This document shows, piece after piece, positions 15,474 through 25,783 of a stretch of 64,000 nucleotides of DNA. The notes beneath the pieces were generated by a model that worked only from the letters and a program-made list of their open reading frames with translations, searched no databases and had not been told where the DNA came from. This stretch comes from [Bacteroides] pectinophilus (GTDB lineage: Bacteria > Bacillota > Clostridia > Lachnospirales > Lachnospiraceae). A program made the position numbers and the translations under genes. Position 1 is the first letter of the stretch; each line of letters begins with the position of its first letter. The stretch is taken from contig CP102260.1 of the NCBI GenBank assembly GCA_025146925.1, positions 1,131,001-1,195,000 on the forward strand. Direction: 5' to 3'.

Positions 15474-18155
15474 ATGAGCAGGAATCTCGAAAAGAATTAT
15501 GACCCTTCTGCGATTGAGGACCGTCTCTACCAGAAGTGGCTCGACAAGAAGTATTTCCATGCGGAAGTAGACAGAAGTAAGAAACCATTTACAATAGTTA
15601 TGCCGCCTCCGAATATAACAGGTAAGCTGCATATGGGACATGCACTCGATAATACGATGCAGGATATCCTTATAAGATTCAAGAGAATGCAGGGATATGA
15701 AGCATTATGGATTCCGGGAACTGACCATGCAAGTATCTCAACGGAGGTTAAGGTAATCAATGCACTTAAGGAAGAAGGCATTGATAAGAATGAACTCGGA
15801 CGTGAAGGCTTCCTCAAGCGTACATGGGAGTGGAAGAAGCAGTATGGCGGAACAATAACAAGCCAGCTTAAGAAGATGGGTTCTTCCTGTGACTGGGACA
15901 GAGAGCGTTTTACAATGGACGAGGGCTGTTCTAAGGCTGTACAGACAGTATTTATCAATCTTTATAAGAAAGGTCTTATCTACAAGGGTTCAAGAATCAT
16001 CAACTGGTGTCCTGTATGTAAGACATCTATCTCAGATGCTGAGGTTGAATATGAGGAGCAGGCAGGACATTTCTGGCATATCAAGTATCCAATCGTAGGA
16101 ACAGATGATGCCATCATCATCGCAACTACACGTCCTGAGACACTTATCGGTGACTCGGCGCTTGCAGTAAATCCTAATGATGACAGATACAAAGACCTTG
16201 TCGGAAAGATGGTTGAACTGCCTCTTATGAACCGCCAGATTCCTATTATTGCAGATGAATATGTAGATATGGAATTTGGTACAGGTGTTGTTAAGATTAC
16301 ACCTGCACATGACCCTAACGATTTCCAGGTTGGCAAGAGACACAATCTCCCTGAGATTAATATGCTCAATGATGATGCCACAATTAATGAAAATGGCGGC
16401 AAATACGCGGGAATGGACCGTTACGAGGCACGTAAGGCAATGGTTGAGGACCTTAAGGCAGCAGGACTTCTTGTTAAGGTTGAGGACCATGTACACAACG
16501 TAGGTACACATGACCGCTGTAAGACTACTGTAGAGCCTATGATTAAGCAGCAGTGGTTCGTTAAGATGGATGAGCTTATTAAGCCGGCTGCAGATGCGGT
16601 TAAGAACGGCGATATCAAGCTTATGCCTGAGAGAATGGAAAAGACATATTTTAACTGGACAGATAATATCCGTGACTGGTGTATATCAAGACAGCTCTGG
16701 TGGGGACACAGAATCCCGGCTTATTACTGTGATGACTGTGGTGAGATGGTTGTGTCAGATACTGAGACAACAGTATGTCCTAAGTGTGGCGGACATATGA
16801 CACAGGACCCTGATACACTGGATACATGGTTCAGTTCAGCACTCTGGCCTTTCTCAACGCTTGGATGGCCTGAAAAGACTGAGGAGCTTTCATATTTCTA
16901 TCCGACAGATGTGCTTGTAACAGGATATGATATCATATTCTTCTGGGTAATCAGAATGATTTTCTCAGGCTATGAGCATATGGGCGAGAAGCCTTTTGGC
17001 AAGGTATTGTTCCATGGCCTTGTAAGAGATTCACAGGGACGCAAGATGAGTAAGTCTCTTGGCAATGGTATCGACCCGCTTGAAGTAATTGATAAATATG
17101 GTGCAGATGCACTCAGACTTACACTGATAACAGGCAATGCACCGGGTAACGATATGCGTTTCTACTGGGAGCGTGTAGAAGCAAGCCGTAACTTTGCAAA
17201 CAAGGTATGGAATGCTACAAGATTTATCATGATGAATGACCCTGAAGGCAGGATTAAGCCTGGCAACATCAAGGTTAACGGCAATGGCGGAAGCAGCAGC
17301 GCATATAAGCTTCCTGAGAATCTCACAGCAGCAGATAAGTGGATTCTTTCAAGAATGAATAAGGTTGTTGCAGAAGTTACAGAGAACATGGAAAAATATG
17401 AACTTGGAATAGCAGTTTCAAAGCTTCAGGACTTCATCTGGGATGAATTCTGTGACTGGTACATTGAGATGGTTAAGCCAAGACTTTACAATGACGAAGA
17501 TACAACCAAGGATGCAGCAGTATGGACACTTAAGACTGTTCTCGTTGATGCCCTTAAGATGCTTCACCCATATATGCCATTCGTAACAGAGGAGATATTC
17601 TGCAACCTTCAGGATGATGAGGAATCAATAATGATTTCTGACTGGCCTGCATATAAGAAGGAGCTGGAATTCGCAGAGGATGAGAATGCAATCGAGACAA
17701 TCAAAAATGCAGTCCGCAATATCCGCGCATTAAGAACAGATATGAATGTAGCACCTTCAAGAAAGGCTAAGGTATATGTTGTATCTGAGAATAACAGCGT
17801 AAGACAGATATTCGAGAACGGCAGAGTATTCTTTGCAACACTTGGATATGCAAGTGAAGTATGTGTACAGAGCGATAAGACAGGAATTGCAGATGATGCG
17901 GTATCAACAGTCATCCCTGAGGCTGTAATATATATGCCATTTGCTGACCTCGTAGATGTCAAGGCTGAGATTGAGCGTCTCGAGAAGGAAGAGAAACGCC
18001 TTAACGGAGAGATTGCAAGATGTAACGGCATGCTTAACAACGAGAAGTTTACAAGCAAGGCACCTCAGGCAAAGATTGATGAGGAGAAGGCAAAGCTTGT
18101 AAAATATACGCAGATGCTTGAGCAGGTTAAGGAAAGACTTGGACAGCTTAAGTAA
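15474..18155 (+). CDS. valS: valyl-tRNA synthetase
   Basis: The 893-residue enzyme joins valine to tRNA-Val. It shows the class I HIGH-type motif in PPPNITGKLHMGHAL near residue 45-55 and KMSKSLGNG near 525. The editing domain lies between (TTRPETLIGDSAL), then a DALR-type anticodon domain, and a C-terminal coiled coil (VDVKAEIERLEKEEKRLNGE) that is usual for ValS. A CxxC...CxxC zinc site lies near 413-438. It is regulated by the T-box leader. The length is normal. Confidence 0.97.
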   Translation: MSRNLEKNYDPSAIEDRLYQKWLDKKYFHAEVDRSKKPFTIVMPPPNITGKLHMGHALDNTMQDILIRFKRMQGYEALWIPGTDHASISTEVKVINALKEEGIDKNELGREGFLKRTWEWKKQYGGTITSQLKKMGSSCDWDRERFTMDEGCSKAVQTVFINLYKKGLIYKGSRIINWCPVCKTSISDAEVEYEEQAGHFWHIKYPIVGTDDAIIIATTRPETLIGDSALAVNPNDDRYKDLVGKMVELPLMNRQIPIIADEYVDMEFGTGVVKITPAHDPNDFQVGKRHNLPEINMLNDDATINENGGKYAGMDRYEARKAMVEDLKAAGLLVKVEDHVHNVGTHDRCKTTVEPMIKQQWFVKMDELIKPAADAVKNGDIKLMPERMEKTYFNWTDNIRDWCISRQLWWGHRIPAYYCDDCGEMVVSDTETTVCPKCGGHMTQDPDTLDTWFSSALWPFSTLGWPEKTEELSYFYPTDVLVTGYDIIFFWVIRMIFSGYEHMGEKPFGKVLFHGLVRDSQGRKMSKSLGNGIDPLEVIDKYGADALRLTLITGNAPGNDMRFYWERVEASRNFANKVWNATRFIMMNDPEGRIKPGNIKVNGNGGSSSAYKLPENLTAADKWILSRMNKVVAEVTENMEKYELGIAVSKLQDFIWDEFCDWYIEMVKPRLYNDEDTTKDAAVWTLKTVLVDALKMLHPYMPFVTEEIFCNLQDDEESIMISDWPAYKKELEFAEDENAIETIKNAVRNIRALRTDMNVAPSRKAKVYVVSENNSVRQIFENGRVFFATLGYASEVCVQSDKTGIADDAVSTVIPEAVIYMPFADLVDVKAEIERLEKEEKRLNGEIARCNGMLNNEKFTSKAPQAKIDEEKAKLVKYTQMLEQVKERLGQLK

Positions 18156-18198
18156 GCCGGAACCTGTATGGCATATATAGTGATTTGGAGTCAGATAT

Positions 18199-19440
18199 AT
18201 GGAAAGAGTTTTCTTTCACGTTGATGTAAACAGCGCATTTTTATCATGGTCAGCCCTTAAGCTTCTTAAGGAAGGCCATGATGACCTGCGGCTTATAGCT
18301 TCTTGTGTCGGCGGGGATGAGAAATCAAGACATGGAATAGTGCTCGCCAAGAGCATCCTTGCCGCACAGGCAGGGGTGCGCACCGGCGAGCCTTTGTATA
18401 TGGCAAGGAAAAAGTGTCCGGGGCTTGTTACAGTAAAACCGCAGTTTGACTGGTATGTGAAGAACAGCAGGGCGATGATAGCGATAATGCAGGAATTCAC
18501 GCCTGACGTGGAACAGTACAGTATTGATGAGGCATTCCTTGATATGACCGGAATGCAGACACTGATGGGGCCGCCGCTTGAGGCAGCAGCAAGGCTTAAG
18601 GACAGAATCAGGGATGAGCTTGGATTTACTGTCAATATAGGAATATCATCTAACAGACTGCTGGCAAAGATGGCATCTGATTTTGAAAAGCCTGATAAGA
18701 TACATACGCTGTTTCCTGATGAGATAGACAAAAAAATGTGGCATCTTCCGGTGGGGAGCCTGTTTGGAGTAGGAAAAAGCACTGCAAAGGCACTGAATAA
18801 TATGGGCTTTTATACAATCGGAGATGTTGCGGCGGCAGACAGGGGGCTGCTTGTGTCGAAGCTCGGCAAAATGGGCGATATGGCATGGAATTATGCCAAC
18901 GGAATTGAGTCAGTTGCGATTGTAAGGCATGAAGCCAAAGAAAACAGCTATGGTAACAGTGTCACAACCGGTGAGGATGTGTCATCCATAGATGTGGCAC
19001 TTGGGATAATTATGTCACTTGCAGAGAGTGTTGCACTCAGGCTGAGAACTGATGGCAAAAAAGCCGGAGTTGTGACAGTAACGCTTGTGGATACTGAGTT
19101 CAACAGGCATTCGCATCAGTGTAGTCTTGAATATCCTACCAATACAACTGATGTAATATATGAGAATGCGCAGCAGCTTCTGTATGAGATGTGGAAGGCT
19201 GACAGACCGGTAAGGCTTATAGGTATATCAGCAGGAAAGGCAGCACATGAGGAATTTGAGCAGATGAGCCTGTTTGCGGATGAACGTACCGATAAGCTCA
19301 AAAAGCTGGATGCAGCCATGGATGAGATACGCAATAAATTCGGTGAAGAAGCGGTTGTCAGGGCAAGACTTCTTGGAAGTGAAAAGCATGAAAGACTGAG
19401 CAAAGCAAAGAATGCACAAAAAAGGAGAAATGATGAATAA
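18199..19440 (+). CDS. dinB: DNA polymerase IV (Y family)
   Basis: The 413-residue translesion polymerase has FHVDVNSAFLSW (first metal Asp) and YSIDEAFLDM (catalytic Asp-Glu), the thumb with helix-hairpin-helix (VGSLFGVGKSTAKALNNMGF) and the little finger. A C-terminal region with EQMSLFADE is a beta-clamp binding motif (QMSLF). It copies damaged templates with low fidelity. It follows valS by 43 bases. No GAAC-N4-GTTC LexA box is visible upstream, so SOS control at this site is not apparent. Confidence 0.95.
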   Translation: MERVFFHVDVNSAFLSWSALKLLKEGHDDLRLIASCVGGDEKSRHGIVLAKSILAAQAGVRTGEPLYMARKKCPGLVTVKPQFDWYVKNSRAMIAIMQEFTPDVEQYSIDEAFLDMTGMQTLMGPPLEAAARLKDRIRDELGFTVNIGISSNRLLAKMASDFEKPDKIHTLFPDEIDKKMWHLPVGSLFGVGKSTAKALNNMGFYTIGDVAAADRGLLVSKLGKMGDMAWNYANGIESVAIVRHEAKENSYGNSVTTGEDVSSIDVALGIIMSLAESVALRLRTDGKKAGVVTVTLVDTEFNRHSHQCSLEYPTNTTDVIYENAQQLLYEMWKADRPVRLIGISAGKAAHEEFEQMSLFADERTDKLKKLDAAMDEIRNKFGEEAVVRARLLGSEKHERLSKAKNAQKRRNDE

Positions 19441-20065
19441 AGCTGTTATATTTGACCTTGACGGTACTCTGTGGGATTCGGCAGAGCAGGTTGTGTGGGG
19501 CTGGAATAAGACATTTGAAGAAGAGGGCGTTGATAAAAGAACAACTGTCGGAGAGTTGAAAAGTCTTATGGGAAAGCCTATGGAGGCAATAATAGAGGCA
19601 CTTGTGCCGGATATGGAGCCACAAAGAAGAACAGGACTTCTTGAGAGATGCTGCCGCAACGAGGAAGCAAGGCTGCTTGAAAAAGGCGGAATACTGTTTC
19701 CGGATATCACAAGGACTTTAACTATGCTGCGTGACGAAGGCTATCATCTTTCGATAGTCAGCAATTGTCAGGATGGATATATAGAAACATTTCTTGAACA
19801 TCACAAGATGCAGCCATTCTTTGATGACTATGAATGTCCAGGCAGAAGCGGAATGCTTAAAGCAGAGAACATAAAACTCGTCATGGAGCGCAATAGAATA
19901 GAAAAAGCAGTATACGTTGGAGACACACAGGGCGACGCAGACGCATGCACCAAAGCAGGTGTGCCGTTCATCTGGGCGAGATATGGCTTTGGGGATGTAA
20001 AAGATGCACAGTATGTTATAGATTCACTTGCAGAGCTGCCGGATGTAGTCAGGGAGGTATTATAA
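19430..20065 (+). CDS. HAD-superfamily phosphatase
   Basis: The 211-residue protein has the HAD motifs FDLDGTLWDS (nucleophile Asp), IVSNCQDGY (motif II), a lysine near residue 145 and GDTQGDADA (motif IV). An alpha-helical cap follows motif I, as in phosphoglycolate phosphatase-like enzymes. It overlaps the end of dinB by 11 bases with AAAGGAGAAA before the ATG, and its stop overlaps the start of the nitroreductase gene, so the three are probably cotranscribed. The substrate cannot be told from sequence. Confidence 0.88.
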   Translation: MMNKAVIFDLDGTLWDSAEQVVWGWNKTFEEEGVDKRTTVGELKSLMGKPMEAIIEALVPDMEPQRRTGLLERCCRNEEARLLEKGGILFPDITRTLTMLRDEGYHLSIVSNCQDGYIETFLEHHKMQPFFDDYECPGRSGMLKAENIKLVMERNRIEKAVYVGDTQGDADACTKAGVPFIWARYGFGDVKDAQYVIDSLAELPDVVREVL

Positions 20066-20607
20066 TGGAATTCGATAACGTCCTTAAGGAAAGAAGAAGT
20101 GTGAGAAAGTACAAGGCTTCAGCAGTCACAGGAGAGCAGCTTGAAAAGCTTATTCAGGCCGCACAGTATGCTCCGTCATGGAAGAATCTGCAGACATCAA
20201 GATATTATGTGATAGATGCCCCTGATGTCGTTGCGAATCTTAAGAAGGAATGTCTGCCGGAATTTAATGCTGCTAATGTCGCCAATGCGCCTGCACTTAT
20301 AGTCACAACATTTGTAAAGAATGTATCAGGATACACTATTGAAGGTCAGCCCCGCAATGAATGTGGCAACGGATGGGGCTATTACGATCTTGGACTTGCA
20401 AGCGCTAACATTATACTTGAAGCACGCAATCAGGGACTCGACACACTTATCATGGGAATACGCGACGGAGAGAAGATAAGACAGATGCTTGCAATTGATG
20501 AGTCTGAAGAGATTGTTGCAGTAATCGGTGTCGGAGTACGCGAGGATGGTTTTGAACCGAAGATGCCAAAGAGAAAAGAGATGAATGAGGTAGCAAAGTT
20601 CATATAA
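20065..20607 (+). CDS. nitroreductase family protein
   Basis: The 180-residue flavoprotein has the FMN-binding start RRSVRKYK and a substrate/cofactor segment APSWKNLQTSRYYV. The C-terminal part GVGVREDGFEPKMPKR is typical of the small clostridial nitroreductases. It reduces nitro compounds or quinones with NAD(P)H, probably as a dimer in the cytoplasm. The ATG shares a base with the stop of the HAD gene (TAATG) and follows GGGAGG. It ends just before a two-way terminator. Confidence 0.88.
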   Translation: MEFDNVLKERRSVRKYKASAVTGEQLEKLIQAAQYAPSWKNLQTSRYYVIDAPDVVANLKKECLPEFNAANVANAPALIVTTFVKNVSGYTIEGQPRNECGNGWGYYDLGLASANIILEARNQGLDTLIMGIRDGEKIRQMLAIDESEEIVAVIGVGVREDGFEPKMPKRKEMNEVAKFI

Positions 20608-20633
20608 TCATATAAAGTATAATAGCGGATAAT

Positions 20634-20676
20634 AAAAAATCACATGGGAGATGATATCGCTCATGTGATTTTTGTT
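20634..20676. terminator. bidirectional terminator
   Basis: AAAAAATCACATG and CATGTGATTTTT flank a loop of about 17 bases. A-run and T-run on both sides serve the nitroreductase (+) and HD protein (-). Confidence 0.8.
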
Positions 20677-20682
20677 AAATCT

Positions 20683-21174
20683 TTAAAACATGTTATCAAG
20701 AAGTCTTGTACCGGCAGAAGTCCTGAATATCTGCCTGCGTGCATTCTTAACAGCTTCGGCTGATACGTTATCTTCATACAGATTAACAAGAAAGTCTGCT
20801 TCGACAAGAATCTGATAATCAATTCCGTCAATATTGTTGTATGTGTGGTGATGTCCAATCAGGTACATGACACGTTCTATCTGCGAAGCATTGTAACCAC
20901 CAACCTTCTGCATGAGCTTTTCAGCCTCGGCAGGGCCTTCAAGCTCCTGATAATGACCGCTCGCAGAGCCGTATTTTGCTTCACTGATATGGATTCCTAT
21001 ATCATGGAGTATAGCAGCCGTCTCAAGGATGAATGTGGTCTCTTCGTCTGCATTCTCAAGTGCTGCGATAGTGGCAGCAAGGTCATGAACCTTGATAAAA
21101 TGCTGGATTCTTCTCGCGTCACCTTTATCATATTCTATCATTGCATCTATAAGCTTAGCATGCTGCGTGTACAT
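20683..21174 (-). CDS. HD-domain protein
   Basis: The 163-residue protein holds an HD phosphohydrolase domain. It has FIKVHDLAATIA, then ILHDIGIHISEAKYG with the His-Asp pair near residue 68-69, and GHHHTYNN. Such proteins hydrolyse phosphate esters of nucleotides or act as metal-dependent phosphatases. The ATG at 21174 overlaps the end of asnB by 20 bases, which suggests cotranscription. A longer frame to 21279 would run far into asnB and has no ribosome site. Substrate unknown. Confidence 0.82.
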   Translation of the reverse strand: MYTQHAKLIDAMIEYDKGDARRIQHFIKVHDLAATIAALENADEETTFILETAAILHDIGIHISEAKYGSASGHYQELEGPAEAEKLMQKVGGYNASQIERVMYLIGHHHTYNNIDGIDYQILVEADFLVNLYEDNVSAEAVKNARRQIFRTSAGTRLLDNMF

Positions 21175-23011
21175 GTGATGCCTCGTTCTTTCCAAAATAC
21201 TCCTCATACCATACAAGGAACATATAGATAGTCCATATCTTACGTGAGTTATCGGCATTGCCGGCTTTGTGCTCGTCAAGGAAGGAAACTATCTCATCAA
21301 CATTGAAGTACTCCTGTGCCGCATCGCTTGTAAATGCTTTCCTGACAATGTTATAGTACTTGTCGTCACGAAGCCATATTCTTATCGGAACAGGGAAACC
21401 GAGCTTCTTCTTCTCAGCAACCATGTCAGGCAAATAGCGGTGCGCAGCCTGACGCATTGCAAACTTGGTATTCTTGTTATTGACCTTGTACTTTGTTGGA
21501 ATATGTCTTGCAACTTCAAAGACTTCCTTGTCGAGAAATGGAACACGCACTTCAAGTGAATGTGCCATACTCATCTTGTCGGCCTTAAGAAGGATGTCAC
21601 CGATAAGCCAGAAGTGAATATCAATGTACTGCATCTTGGTAACGTCATCAAGATTGGCGACTTTGTCATAGTAAGGTCTGGTAAGCTCCATATGGTTGTA
21701 CTTGCCTGTAGGGTGCTTGAGAATCTTGGCACGCTCCTCTTCATTAAACATAAATGCGTTGCCTATGAATCTCTCCTGCAGATCCTTGCTTGCGCGGATA
21801 AGGAAGCTTCTTCCCTTCATATGAGGAGGGAGCTTGCCGGCAATTGCGGCAAGACCTTTGCGCAGTCCCTTAGGAAGCTTCTGCATCGGTGCAAGTGATA
21901 ACGGTTCGTGATAGATGTTATATCCGCCGAAGAACTCATCGGCACCCTCACCTGACATCGCAACCTTGACATGCTTTGCTGCTGTCTGGCTTACAAAGTA
22001 AAGTGCAATGGCAGAAGGGTCAGCCAGTGGCTCGTCCATCTGGTACTGGATATGGCTTATTGCATCCCAGTATTCTTCGGTAGTTATAAGCTTGCTGTAA
22101 TTGTCAATCTTAATCTTCTCAGAGAGTGCCTTGGCATAGTCAATCTCATTGTACTTTTCATAATCGAAGCCTACGGTGAATGTCTTGTCACCGTTAAAAG
22201 TTGCTGCAACGTAGCTTGAGTCAACACCGCTTGAAAGGAATGAACCGACCTCGACATCACTTATCTTGTGGTGTTCAACTGAATCGTGCATAACCTTATC
22301 AATCTCATCAACGCACTCCTCGAGTGTCTTATTCTCATCAGGCTCAAATACCGGCTCCCAATAGCGCTTAATATTAAGCTCACCCTTGTGGAAGGTGAGA
22401 CAGTGTGACGGCATAAGCTTGTATATTCCCTTGAAAAATGTCTCATCCAGTACGGAATACTGGAATGTAAGATAATTCTCCAGCGCCACGTTATTAACAG
22501 CCTTCTGGTAAAGAGGGTACTCAAGAATACTCTTAATCTCGGATGCAAATACAAGGTTACCGTCTACAAGTGCATAATAGAAAGGCTTGATTCCGAAGAA
22601 ATCCCTTGCTCCGAAGAGAGTCTCCTTTTTACTGTCCCATATAACAAATGCAAACATTCCGCGAAGGCGGTTAAGCATATCTTCGCCATATTCCTCATAT
22701 GCATGAATAAGTACTTCTGTATCGGAATTGTTGCGGAAGGTATGTCCTTTTTCTATCAATTCTTTGCGCAGATCCTGATAATTATATATCTCACCGTTAA
22801 ATGTTATAACAATGTCATTGGTCTCGTTGTACATAGGCTGACTTCCGCAGTCAAGGTCAATGATGCTGAGGCGCCTGAAGCCGAGAGCGGCACCATTGTC
22901 AATGTGCTGACCGGCACTGTCAGGACCTCTGTGGATAATTCTGTTCATCATATTAGTGAGAACTTCCTCACTATTCTCCAAGTGTCCTGTAAATCCTGCA
23001 AAACCACACAT
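21155..23011 (-). CDS. asnB: asparagine synthase (glutamine-hydrolysing)
   Basis: The 618-residue enzyme makes asparagine from aspartate, glutamine and ATP. Cys2 in MCGFAG is the glutaminase nucleophile, and this fixes the start at 23011, which has GGAGG upstream; the frame stays open further but without a ribosome site. GNIHRGPDSAG-type (IIHRGPDSAG) and the ATP-pyrophosphatase motif LSSGVDSSYVAA, followed by GEGADEFFGGY, are present. The length is normal for class B AsnB. It is divergent from icd. Confidence 0.95.
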   Translation of the reverse strand: MCGFAGFTGHLENSEEVLTNMMNRIIHRGPDSAGQHIDNGAALGFRRLSIIDLDCGSQPMYNETNDIVITFNGEIYNYQDLRKELIEKGHTFRNNSDTEVLIHAYEEYGEDMLNRLRGMFAFVIWDSKKETLFGARDFFGIKPFYYALVDGNLVFASEIKSILEYPLYQKAVNNVALENYLTFQYSVLDETFFKGIYKLMPSHCLTFHKGELNIKRYWEPVFEPDENKTLEECVDEIDKVMHDSVEHHKISDVEVGSFLSSGVDSSYVAATFNGDKTFTVGFDYEKYNEIDYAKALSEKIKIDNYSKLITTEEYWDAISHIQYQMDEPLADPSAIALYFVSQTAAKHVKVAMSGEGADEFFGGYNIYHEPLSLAPMQKLPKGLRKGLAAIAGKLPPHMKGRSFLIRASKDLQERFIGNAFMFNEEERAKILKHPTGKYNHMELTRPYYDKVANLDDVTKMQYIDIHFWLIGDILLKADKMSMAHSLEVRVPFLDKEVFEVARHIPTKYKVNNKNTKFAMRQAAHRYLPDMVAEKKKLGFPVPIRIWLRDDKYYNIVRKAFTSDAAQEYFNVDEIVSFLDEHKAGNADNSRKIWTIYMFLVWYEEYFGKNEASHVHAAC

Positions 23012-23228
23012 AATTTCCTCCAAAAAACATTGCGGCTTAAGCTGCTGCGTAAACTGATGTATAAGCCGCTTTACTTTATATATAGTATAGGTAATCTTTT
23101 TTGGATTATAGCAAATCACATGCAGAAATACAACAATTTGGAGCGGATATATTTACAAAAATTAATTAATGTAGTAAATTTAAGAGTAATATTGATAAAA
23201 TTAAGGCTGAAAGGATAAGGTGTGAACA

Positions 23229-24440
23229 ATGGCTAAAATTAAGATGACAACTCCACTCGTAGAGATGGATGGAGATGAGATGACAAGAATTCTGTGGCAG
23301 TGGATTAAAGATGAGCTCTTAAGTCCGTTTGTTGAACTGAATACAGAATATTATGATCTTGGTCTTAAGCACCGTAATGAGACAGATGATAAGGTAACAG
23401 TTGATTCGGCAGAGGCAACAAAGAAGTATGGTGTTGCTGTAAAGTGTGCAACTATTACTCCTAATGCAGCAAGAATGACTGAGTACGATCTTAAGGCAAT
23501 GTATAAGAGCCCTAACGGAACAATAAGAGCTATCCTTGATGGTACAGTATTCCGTGCGCCTATCATAGTTAAGGGCATTGAGCCACTTGTTAAGAACTGG
23601 AAGAAGCCTATTACAATAGCAAGACATGCATATGGCGATGTATACAAGGGAGTAGAGATGAAGATACCTGCAGCCGGCAGGACAGAACTTGTATACACAG
23701 CAGAAGACGGAACACAGACAAAGGAGCTCATTCATGAGTTTGACGGTCCGGGAATCATTCAGGGCATGCATAATATCAACGCTTCAATAGAGAGCTTTGC
23801 AAGAAGCTGCTTTAATTATGCACTTGATACAAAGCAGGATCTCTGGTTTGCAACAAAGGATACAATATCTAAGAAATATGACCATACATTCAAGGATATT
23901 TTTCAGGAGATATATGATGCAGAATTTGCTGATAAGTTCAAGGCAGCCGGCATAGAATATTTCTATACTCTTATTGATGATGCCGTAGCAAGAGTTATGC
24001 GTTCAGAGGGCGGATATATCTGGGCATGTAAGAACTATGACGGAGATGTCATGAGTGATATGGTTGCAACTGCCTTCGGTTCACTTGCAATGATGACATC
24101 AGTGCTTGTATCACCTCACGGATATTATGAGTATGAGGCTGCCCACGGAACAGTACAGAGACATTACTATAAGCACCTTAAGGGCGAAGAGACATCAACT
24201 AACTCAGTTGCAACAATATTTGCATGGTCAGGGGCTCTGCGCAAGAGAGGCGAGCTTGACGGCAATAAGGAGCTTATGGAATTTGCAGATAAGCTTGAGA
24301 CAGCATGCATCAGGACTATTGAAGATGGTAAGATGACAAAGGATCTTGCACTTATCACAACGATTGAGAATCCTGTTGTGCTTAACAGCCTTGATTTTAT
24401 TAAGGCTATCCGTACAACACTTGAAGGGATGCTTGCATAA
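23229..24440 (+). CDS. icd: NADP-dependent isocitrate dehydrogenase
   Basis: The 403-residue protein is of the homodimeric, eukaryote-like type II class: [13 protein letters not shown] at the start, [10 protein letters not shown], a basic [16 protein letters not shown] substrate segment, and [12 protein letters not shown] near residue 305 with the cofactor-binding region around it. It converts isocitrate to 2-oxoglutarate and makes NADPH. With the citrate synthase gene 30 kb away it supports glutamate synthesis. A TTTACA-N17-TAAATT promoter at 23152-23180 is possible in the 217-base divergent gap shared with asnB. Confidence 0.95.
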   Translation: MAKIKMTTPLVEMDGDEMTRILWQWIKDELLSPFVELNTEYYDLGLKHRNETDDKVTVDSAEATKKYGVAVKCATITPNAARMTEYDLKAMYKSPNGTIRAILDGTVFRAPIIVKGIEPLVKNWKKPITIARHAYGDVYKGVEMKIPAAGRTELVYTAEDGTQTKELIHEFDGPGIIQGMHNINASIESFARSCFNYALDTKQDLWFATKDTISKKYDHTFKDIFQEIYDAEFADKFKAAGIEYFYTLIDDAVARVMRSEGGYIWACKNYDGDVMSDMVATAFGSLAMMTSVLVSPHGYYEYEAAHGTVQRHYYKHLKGEETSTNSVATIFAWSGALRKRGELDGNKELMEFADKLETACIRTIEDGKMTKDLALITTIENPVVLNSLDFIKAIRTTLEGMLA

Positions 24441-24464
24441 ATAAATTCTAGAATGGAGATTATG

Positions 24465-25088
24465 ATGAAGGACCAGCAGAAGACGTTATTCCGTATGCAT
24501 TTTGAACCGGGAGACCTTATAAAGTTACCAAATATTCTTTGTTACATAAGAATTATACTTGTGCCTGTTTTCTGCTGGCTTTATCTTAATGCCGGCACAC
24601 CGCATGACTTTGCAATGGCAGCAGTTGTGGTAATTGTATCAGGACTTACGGATTTTCTTGACGGACAGATTGCGAGAAGATGTAATATGATTACAGATCT
24701 CGGTAAGGTTCTGGATCCGATTGCGGATAAGCTTATGCAGCTTGCAATGCTTGTATGTGCAACGGTACGTGTTCACTATATGGCGGTGCTTGTGGGCGTT
24801 CTTGTAATAAAAGAGATAGTTACGGCGGTGGTAGGAGCTGTTGTAATTAAGACATGCCGGAAGAGGCTTAACGGAGCAAAGTGGTATGGCAAGGTATGTA
24901 CATTTGTGCTGTATGTGATAATGATAGCATTCATACTTCTGCCGGATATACCGTCTAATATAAGAACGATTCTGTTTGCGTTATGTCTTATTTCGCTTGC
25001 AGTATCATTTATCATGTACATAAGAATATACGCAATTATGATTGCAGATACTAAAAAACGCGGAGATGCAGAATTTAAAGTTTATTAA
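24465..25088 (+). CDS. CDP-alcohol phosphatidyltransferase (PgsA-like)
   Basis: The 207-residue integral membrane protein has the family motif DG-x2-AR-x8-G-x3-D-x3-D, seen as FLDGQIARRCNMITDLGKVL followed by DPIADK near residue 64-91. It transfers a phosphatidyl group from CDP-diacylglycerol, most likely to glycerol 3-phosphate (PgsA). The start at 24465 has GGAG six bases upstream; ATGs at 24453 and 24462 are too close to it. The product head group is an inference. Confidence 0.85.
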   Translation: MKDQQKTLFRMHFEPGDLIKLPNILCYIRIILVPVFCWLYLNAGTPHDFAMAAVVVIVSGLTDFLDGQIARRCNMITDLGKVLDPIADKLMQLAMLVCATVRVHYMAVLVGVLVIKEIVTAVVGAVVIKTCRKRLNGAKWYGKVCTFVLYVIMIAFILLPDIPSNIRTILFALCLISLAVSFIMYIRIYAIMIADTKKRGDAEFKVY

Positions 25089-25116
25089 GGTACAGGTCGC
25101 AGCAGGGAGATAAATA

Positions 25117-25710
25117 ATGAAGATTTTTATGTTTCATGGAATGGATATATTCCAGTTTTTTGTATGGTTTTTTATATACAGCTTCTTAGGATGGGGAATG
25201 GAGTGTATTGTTATCAGAAGACAGAAGGGCTACTGGGAGAACAGGGGATTTGCCAAGCTGCCGTTTTGTGTAATATATGGCTTTGGAGTGTTTATTGCAT
25301 GTTATCTATTTGCACCGATACAGCATAATTATGCTGCACTGTATGTATGGGGCTGCATTGGAGCAACCGTATTTGAGTATATAGTGGCAATGGCAATGAT
25401 GAAGCTTTTTGGAGAAGTATGGTGGAATTATGACCATCTTAAGTTTAATTACAAAGGAATATTATGCCTTGAGAGTACTCTTGCGTGGGGACTTCTGGCA
25501 CTTATCATATTTGGTTATTTCAATATAAGACTTGAAAGCTTTGTTATGCATATTAACCACAGATATGTTATGATAATGGGTACTGCGCTGCCGATAATGT
25601 ATGTTACGGATTTTACATACCACTTCATAACAAGATTGAGAGATAATAGAAGCAGCATGGCAGAGTTTCAGGAAGATGCTGATAAGGTTAAAGAAATAAA
25701 AAAATGCTGA
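25117..25710 (+). CDS. putative ABC-transporter type IV membrane protein
   Basis: The 197-residue protein has about five membrane segments, with FFIYSFLGWGMECIV and the RGFAKLPFCVIYGFG region at the N-terminus. This fits the family once named putative ABC transporter type IV (CmpB-like), which is common in Firmicutes and of unknown job. It starts 28 bases after the phosphatidyltransferase, with GGAGATAA upstream. A C-terminal soluble helix ends in KEIKKC. No ATPase is beside it. Confidence 0.7.
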   Translation: MKIFMFHGMDIFQFFVWFFIYSFLGWGMECIVIRRQKGYWENRGFAKLPFCVIYGFGVFIACYLFAPIQHNYAALYVWGCIGATVFEYIVAMAMMKLFGEVWWNYDHLKFNYKGILCLESTLAWGLLALIIFGYFNIRLESFVMHINHRYVMIMGTALPIMYVTDFTYHFITRLRDNRSSMAEFQEDADKVKEIKKC

Positions 25711-25783
25711 CAGTGCCGGAAAGAGCCGGTGCATTGAGCTGTTTTAATAGTATTTAGGATATTTAGGAATGGAGAAAAGCCTG

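Noticed and set aside
18156-18198. Possible LexA box before dinB
   Set aside because: The gap has CCGGAACCTGTATGG, which lacks the GTTC half; no GAAC-N4-GTTC is present.
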